A program made the position numbers and the translations under genes. A stretch of 64,000 nt of DNA from JAEUMD01 sp937950105 (lineage in GTDB: Bacteria; Pseudomonadota; Alphaproteobacteria; Rhizobiales; Hyphomicrobiaceae): positions 1-64,000 of the forward strand of contig DAISIT010000004.1 in the NCBI GenBank assembly GCA_036821845.1, read 5' to 3'. Below are positions 59,722 through 64,000 of the stretch, piece after piece (position 1 is the first letter of the stretch; each line of letters starts with the position of its first letter). Under the pieces are notes generated by a model. The model was given only the letters and a program-made list of their open reading frames with translations, did not search any database and was not told the origin of the DNA.

Positions 59722-60150
59722 ATGCGGCGTTACACGGTTGGCCAGCGGATGCTCAGCGGCGCCGTATTGGTGATGGCCGCGGTTGCGGTGTTCGGCATCG
59801 CGACGCTCGTTTCGGCACGCCCCGCTGCCGCGGCCCCGGCATCGGCCGATAGCCGCCCCTATGACACGAAGCTGCTGCGGCTCGCGGAGTTGCTCGGCGC
59901 CATCCATTACTTGCGCGAGCTGTGTGGTGCCAACGAAGGGCAGTTCTGGCGCGACACCATGATGGAGGTGATGAAGACGGAAGGCAGCTCGGCCGTGCGC
60001 CGTGCCCGCCTGACGCGCAGCTTCAATCAGGGCTACCGCAATTACAGCCGCACCTACAATGTCTGCACGCCGACGGCGAAGGCCAACATCGATCGCTTCC
60101 TGGCCGAGGGCGCGGAACTGGCGGCTGGCCTGTCTGCCGACGGTACCTAG
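59722..60150 (+). CDS. TIGR02301-family secreted protein
   Basis: 142 residues. A signal anchor (LSGAVLVMAAVAVFGIATLVSA) is followed by a helical mature part with RPYDTKLLRLAELLGAIHYL, RELCGANEGQFWRDTM and NYSRTYNVCTPTA. The two Cys (ELCG and NVCT) probably form a disulfide. This is the TIGR02301/DUF2333-like family seen almost only in Hyphomicrobiales, of unknown function. The stop codon touches the dispersed palindromic repeat at 60149, which may end its transcript. Confidence 0.82.
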   Translation: MRRYTVGQRMLSGAVLVMAAVAVFGIATLVSARPAAAAPASADSRPYDTKLLRLAELLGAIHYLRELCGANEGQFWRDTMMEVMKTEGSSAVRRARLTRSFNQGYRNYSRTYNVCTPTAKANIDRFLAEGAELAAGLSADGT

Positions 60151-60278
60151 AGCGCTATCCGATCAGACAGAACCGCTCTGCGGTTCACTGATCGGATGGA
60201 AGCGCTCTGGCCTAAGCTGCCAGAGCATCTTTATCCGACCGCTGAAGCGCTGAAGGCGATTCCGTTCGATCGGATGAT
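60149..60278 (+). repeat. Dispersed palindromic repeat, copy 2 (inverted relative to 21061-21202)
   Basis: Starts at the stop codon of the TIGR02301 gene. It reads AGCGCTATCCGATCAG, then an inner hairpin GAACCGC/GCGGTTC, then CTGATCGGATGGAAGCGCT, and on to GCCAGAGCATCTTTATCCGA. Its reverse complement matches copy 1 along almost its full length. The first 45 bp fold into a long hairpin and may end transcription. The following stretch to 60537 has no gene I can support. Confidence 0.82.
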
Positions 60279-60537
60279 CACAAGCCGGGGCCGTGGCGAT
60301 CAGGCGCGAGCGAGGCGCGTGCTTGGGCGCATGCCCCGCGCTCGGCTCGCGTGGAGCCTTTCCGACCGGTTTACAATGAATGAGAGCGGCCTCTCTCAAG
60401 GCGCGCGTTCGATGTTACAGCAGAGTACCCGCTAGCGCGCTGCGATGCCGGGTGACGCGCGGGGTGGAAGACATCGCATCACTCGGCCGGCCACAAGGCA
60501 GGCCCACGGTGATGAGGACGAACCGGGGAATTGCAGT

Positions 60538-60786
60538 TTGGCTACGGTATTCGATTACATCGATGACGGAGACAAGAGCATCCAGGCTCTGAGCCTGATC
60601 CTCGCCGCTTGGGATCAGGGCGAGGAGACGGGTGTCGCCCCGCAGCTGATGGCCTATGCCGCGCTGTTCACCGCCCTGAGCGACCTCGTCGCGATCTACG
60701 GCGAGGACGCTGTCGCCGAACTCGCGCAGGGCCTCGAGCGGCGCGTGCGCATCGGCGAGTTCACGATCACGCAGACCTGCCAGTAA
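60538..60786 (+). CDS. Small conserved hypothetical protein
   Basis: 82 residues from TTG 60538, chosen because GGGGAA lies 7 nt upstream; the frame is open back to 60445. The protein is acidic and helical (DYIDDGDKSIQALSLILAAW, YAALFTALSDLVAIYGEDAV). No signal peptide or known domain. It converges on the LysE-family gene. Confidence 0.6.
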   Translation: MATVFDYIDDGDKSIQALSLILAAWDQGEETGVAPQLMAYAALFTALSDLVAIYGEDAVAELAQGLERRVRIGEFTITQTCQ

Positions 60787-60833
60787 CCGGTACGGGCGGC
60801 GCCGTCCTCGCTCACACGAGGATTGCAGCGCGC

Positions 60834-61502
60834 TCAGACAGCGGCCAGCGCCATCTTGAATACGATCTCGCCGACCAGCAGGCCGCCGAAGCCGATCAGG
60901 GCAATACCGGCGATGCGGTTGATCAGCCCGAGCCGCGACGGATCGATTTTGTGGCGGATGCGGCCGATGAACTCCGACAGCAGGATCCACCAGCCGAGGC
61001 TGCCGCCCATGATCGCGGCGACCATGGTCAACGCGTCGATATTGGACTTCACCTCGACGAAGGTGCTGACGCCGCCGAAAATGGCGAACAGCCCGAGCAC
61101 CGCACCTGGGTTGGTGATGGTCAGGAAGAACGTCTGCGGGATGTCCCAGGCGAAGTCCTTCAGCGATGCGCTTTCCCGGTGCGCGTCGCTCAAGGCCGCC
61201 AGACGCGGCTCGGTGAGATAGAGCTTCAGGCCGAAGACCGCGAGCGCAAGACCGCCCACGATCTGGATGGCCGTCCGATAATCCGACACCGCGCCTGAGA
61301 TTGCGCCGACGCCCATGGCGGCGAACAGCGCGATCAGCCCGTCGCCGAGCACGGCGCCGATGCCGGCCGCGACGCCGCCCCAGAAGCCGCGTTCGATAGC
61401 GCGCTGGATACACAGCACGTTGACGGGGCCGACCGGAGCCGCGACAAGGATTCCGATGATGAGACCGACGGGAATAATGAGCGGATTGGGAATCAGATCC
61501 AT
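60834..61502 (-). CDS. LysE/RhtB-family exporter
   Basis: 222 residues with about six membrane helices. The GLIIGILVAAPVGPVNVLCIQRA start has the P-V-G-P motif of LysE/RhtB amino-acid exporters. FLTITNPGAVLGLFAIFGG is the second conserved block. It is likely to export an amino acid or similar small solute across the inner membrane; the substrate cannot be assigned. It diverges from the secreted-protein gene to its right across about 60-85 bp. Confidence 0.87.
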   Translation of the reverse strand: MDLIPNPLIIPVGLIIGILVAAPVGPVNVLCIQRAIERGFWGGVAAGIGAVLGDGLIALFAAMGVGAISGAVSDYRTAIQIVGGLALAVFGLKLYLTEPRLAALSDAHRESASLKDFAWDIPQTFFLTITNPGAVLGLFAIFGGVSTFVEVKSNIDALTMVAAIMGGSLGWWILLSEFIGRIRHKIDPSRLGLINRIAGIALIGFGGLLVGEIVFKMALAAV

Positions 61503-61587
61503 CGGCCCTCACGGCGGGCAGGCGCGGCTCCGCGCCCAGCCGGCACAACCGGGCTGGCGGCGCGTGTGGACGGCTGCGGGCGCCTCG

Positions 61588-62265
61588 ATGGCTGCCGCGG
61601 GCAAGCTGTCAAACCGCCTCTCCCCCGTGTCGTCTGGATGTGGCCGATTCGCGCATATCGCTCCCGCATTGGTACTGAGCGTGCTCTGCCTTGTCCATCG
61701 TCCGACCGCGGTTTTCGCCGAACCGGCCGCCAGACCCGGCGCAACCGCGCAGACAGGCAGAACTCCCGACAGCGTGGTGAAGTTCGACATGCGGCTCGAA
61801 GCGGCGTCGTTGCCGTCCGACGTGCGCGACATGGTCGATGCGATCCTCGCGGCCACCCACTCCGGCAACATCGCCGATCTCGCCGGCCCGATCGAGTGGA
61901 ACGAGATGCGCCCCATGTTCGATGACGAGCCGGGCGGCGGAGCCACCGCCGAGTTGATCGACAAGCTGCGGAAGGTCTCACGGGACGGGCAGGGGCACGA
62001 GGTGCTCGCGATTCTCGCCGATCTGCTGTCGGTCGGTCCGGCGCAACTGCCGCTCGGGCGCGATTTCGAGAACAACACCGTCTACGTCTGGCCCTACCTC
62101 GCCGAATTGCCGCTCGACAAGCTGACCCCGGCGCAGGAGGTGGACCTCTACCGGTTGGTCCCGGCCGATCGCATCGACGACATGAAGAAGGCCGGCAAGT
62201 GGACCTGGTACCGGCTGGTGATCGGCGCTGACGGGACATGGCACTCCTTCATGCCGCATCCCTGA
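61588..62265 (+). CDS. Secreted hypothetical protein
   Basis: About 225 residues from ATG 61588; GTG 61564 is also in frame. Signal peptide: FAHIAPALVLSVLCLVHRPT, cleavage near VFA. The mature part is mostly helical (PSDVRDMVDAILAATHSGNI, GGATAELIDKLRKVS) and ends in a beta-like segment TWYRLVIGADGTWHSFMPHP. Similar secreted proteins occur in Hyphomicrobiales but I know no function. The N-terminal domain with IEWNEM and YVWPYLAELPLDKLTP may bind a ligand. Confidence 0.7.
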   Translation: MAAAGKLSNRLSPVSSGCGRFAHIAPALVLSVLCLVHRPTAVFAEPAARPGATAQTGRTPDSVVKFDMRLEAASLPSDVRDMVDAILAATHSGNIADLAGPIEWNEMRPMFDDEPGGGATAELIDKLRKVSRDGQGHEVLAILADLLSVGPAQLPLGRDFENNTVYVWPYLAELPLDKLTPAQEVDLYRLVPADRIDDMKKAGKWTWYRLVIGADGTWHSFMPHP

Positions 62266-62455
62266 TCCGGGAGTGCGAAGCGGGCACTTCGATCCGTCCC
62301 GCCATCCCGTTCATCCAGCGTACATTTTTCTGCCCAAACCTCGCCGCATCGGCATGGTGCTCCTATGGTCGGACCAGACCGACGGATCGCGCCCGCGCGC
62401 GCCGTTGGGTCGAGTGGCGTGAGTTACGCCTGCCGGAGCGCTACGGGGACTTTCC

Positions 62456-63316
62456 ATGCTCATGCGTACGATGTTCCGCAGTCTTGCCGTCGTGGCGACG
62501 GTTTCGGCCACGGCCATGATGCTGCCTTCGACGGCTTCCGCGCAGTGGTGGGGCGAACCCGGTTACGAACGCCCGTACCGCCCCTATTCGTGGCGCTACC
62601 AGGATCGCTTCCGCGCCCGTCAGACCGATCCGTTCGGCGAGGCGAACCGCCGCAACGGCCGCCAGCGCTGGTACAGCGAGGACTGGCAGGACGATGACGC
62701 GGAGGCCGACGAGCCGCGTCCGCGCCGGCGTCCGGCCGCTATCGAGCGCGACGACGACGATGCTGGTGACGAAGCTGATGCCCGCGGGGACGACGGAGAG
62801 ACGGGCGACGAGGTGGCGAGTGGCGGCGCCCGCCCCGATGTCGTCGCCAAGGCGCCGCCGAGCGTGCCGTTCCCGAGCAGCTTCAAGCCGGGCTCGATCG
62901 TCATCGATCAGTCGAAGAAGAAGCTCTATTACGTGCTCTCCGACGACGAGGCGTTGCGCTACGACATCTCGGTCGGCCGCGAGGGGTTCTCGTGGACGGG
63001 CAGCGAGAAAGTTTCGCGCATCGCAGACTGGCCCGACTGGCACCCGCCGGCCGAGATGCGCGAGCGCGATCCGAAGCTGCCGAAGAAGATGACCGGCGGC
63101 ATCAAGAACCCGCTCGGCGCCAAGGCCATCTACCTCGGCAACACGCTCTACCGCATCCACGGCACCAACGATCCGAAGTCGATCGGCCGCGCGGCGTCGT
63201 CCGGCTGCTTCCGCATGATGAACGAGCACGTGGTGCATCTGGCCGGTCTGGTGCAGACCGGTGCCGAGGTGCACGTGCTCGACAAGCTGCCGATGAAGGT
63301 TGCCGGCGCGCGCTGA
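62456..63316 (+). CDS. L,D-transpeptidase (YkuD/ErfK family)
   Basis: 286 residues; GGGGAC precedes the ATG. Signal peptide at 1-29 (cleavage near ASAQWW). An Arg- and Asp-rich low-complexity region at about 40-130 is probably disordered. The YkuD catalytic domain is at about 140-280 with His235 (IHGTNDP) and nucleophile Cys251 (SSGCFRMM). Such enzymes make 3-3 cross-links in peptidoglycan or attach proteins to it, in the periplasm. Hyphomicrobiales carry many paralogues, so the exact role is open. Confidence 0.93.
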   Translation: MLMRTMFRSLAVVATVSATAMMLPSTASAQWWGEPGYERPYRPYSWRYQDRFRARQTDPFGEANRRNGRQRWYSEDWQDDDAEADEPRPRRRPAAIERDDDDAGDEADARGDDGETGDEVASGGARPDVVAKAPPSVPFPSSFKPGSIVIDQSKKKLYYVLSDDEALRYDISVGREGFSWTGSEKVSRIADWPDWHPPAEMRERDPKLPKKMTGGIKNPLGAKAIYLGNTLYRIHGTNDPKSIGRAASSGCFRMMNEHVVHLAGLVQTGAEVHVLDKLPMKVAGAR

Positions 63317-63476
63317 GGCGTGGTTCCGACGCGTCTTTGCGAGCGGCCCGGGTCAAGGCGCAGGGGGGGCGGCGAACCTGCTGCCCGCGCCTGTCGTCCC
63401 TGTCTGACACGGGCCCTGGCACCAGTGTTGCATTCGCTGTCACGCCCGAACATCAGCGTCCCCGAGCGAGACACCT

Positions 63477-63692
63477 ATGCAGGCCCTTTCGATCCGCGCC
63501 GCCCTTCTGCTTCAGCAGGCCGCACTGGCGGCCATGCCGAACGGCCGTCTCGAACCGGCCGTGGCGGCGCTGGCCGTCGTCGCCTTCCCGCCGTTCGTGG
63601 TCGGCGCGTATCTGGTCAAGTCGGCGCTCGGCATCAACCTGATGCCCGGCCCCTCGCCGCTGCACGACCTGCTCTACCACTACGTGCGCTGA
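63477..63692 (+). CDS. Small hypothetical membrane protein
   Basis: 71 residues with two hydrophobic stretches (IRAALLLQQAALAAM and VAALAVVAFPPFVVGAYLV). The C-terminus GINLMPGPSPLHDLLYHYVR has no match that I recognise. The ribosome site is weak (GAGCGAG). It follows the L,D-transpeptidase by 160 bp. Confidence 0.5.
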   Translation: MQALSIRAALLLQQAALAAMPNGRLEPAVAALAVVAFPPFVVGAYLVKSALGINLMPGPSPLHDLLYHYVR

Positions 63693-63720
63693 GCGGGCGC
63701 GCCACCTCGGTCGCGGACCG

Positions 63721-64000
63721 TCAGACGCCCGCCTCGAGGAAGCGCACCGGCTGGCCGTGCGCCGGGCCGGCGATCTCGCCCTGCCACATGACGCGGCGCC
63801 CGCGCACGTAGGTCCCGACCGGCCATCCCGTCACGCTCACGCCGTCGTAGGGTGTCCAGCCGCAGCGGCTCTCGATCCAGCCGTTGGTGATGGTCTCCTT
63901 GCGCTTCATGTCGACGATGGTGAGATCGGCGTCGTAGCCGACGGCGATACGCCCCTTGCCGATGATGCCGAACAGGCGCTGCGGCCCGTGGCTGGTCAGA
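63721..64000 (-). CDS. Dihydroorotase-like amidohydrolase, C-terminal part
   Basis: Only the last 93 codons are in the window; the start lies beyond the right edge. The sequence (GKGRIAVGYDADLTIVDMKR, ESRCGWTPYDGVSVTGWPVG, TYVRGRRVMWQGE) is the C-terminal end of an amidohydrolase of the dihydroorotase/dihydropyrimidinase superfamily, with the closing beta-sandwich. In alphaproteobacteria the G-W-P-V-G-T-x-V-R-G motif is common in proteins annotated as dihydroorotase. Active-site residues are outside the window, so the substrate is not certain. Confidence 0.85.
   Translation of the reverse strand, partial: LTSHGPQRLFGIIGKGRIAVGYDADLTIVDMKRKETITNGWIESRCGWTPYDGVSVTGWPVGTYVRGRRVMWQGEIAGPAHGQPVRFLEAGV

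Overview
The window is high-GC DNA that reads as a chromosomal segment of an alphaproteobacterium, most likely of the order Hyphomicrobiales (Rhizobiales). The support is a SAM-II riboswitch of the alphaproteobacterial metX type, a GAAC-N7-GAAC SOS box before ssb, a GapR/DUF2312 protein, and DUF1036, DUF1244, DUF882 and TIGR02301 family proteins. btaA/btaB betaine-lipid genes and a nadABC operon behind palindromic operators fit the same picture. I see no rRNA, tRNA, CRISPR array, IS element or prophage. Genus cannot be decided from the sequence alone.

Layout. Positions 1-3180 (minus strand) hold a partial secreted protein and three protein-modifying enzymes (prmB, bpt, rimK). Positions 3624-12961 (plus) hold a tightly coupled Pel-type exopolysaccharide operon (pelA-, pelB-, pelD-, pelE-, pelF- and pelG-like). 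It lacks the PelA glycosidase, the PelB outer-membrane barrel, the PelD GGDEF/c-di-GMP domain and pelC. Positions 12972-14982 are a LysR regulator diverging, across a perfect palindrome, from a catDE-like pair (DoxX plus ring-cleavage VOC protein). Positions 15067-18374 (minus) carry glycerate 2-kinase, a DUF1036 protein and pyruvate kinase. Positions 18573-24894 hold an N-formylglutamate amidohydrolase-family protein, DUF1244, a SHOCT protein, a GapR homologue, an OxyR-type regulator and a DUF882 M15-like peptidase, with several families of non-coding palindromic repeats between them.

Positions 25349-34239 hold a membrane-anchored pentapeptide-repeat protein, SOS-box-linked ssb, small proteins, an orphan NtrC-type regulator and an M3 oligoendopeptidase. 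Positions 34236-36277 look like an accessory patch of foreign base composition: a lipoprotein, a frameshifted DUF6210-like gene, and an AbrB-Doc toxin-antitoxin pair with two operator copies. Positions 36290-42437 carry merR-fadD, an acyl carrier protein and condensing-enzyme pair, two tandem cyclophilin-fold proteins and an LPS-core-type glycosyltransferase. Positions 42467-46275 (minus) form a four-gene operon that reads as membrane-lipid remodelling under phosphate limitation: a PlcP-like phosphoesterase, a GT4 glycosyltransferase, btaA and btaB. It would turn phospholipid into diacylglycerol and then into glycolipid and betaine lipid.

Positions 46356-49198 (minus) are hisC-tyrC-chaC. Divergent metX-metW follow, preceded by a promoter, a SAM-II aptamer and a terminator-like stem. 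The rest holds truA, a stand-alone cytosolic PDC sensor, nadA-nadB-nadC, a Nudix hydrolase, TIGR02301 and LysE-family proteins, an L,D-transpeptidase, and the end of a dihydroorotase-like amidohydrolase cut by the window edge. The most distinctive systems are the stripped-down Pel operon, the plcP-agt-btaAB lipid operon, and the regulated nad and met loci.
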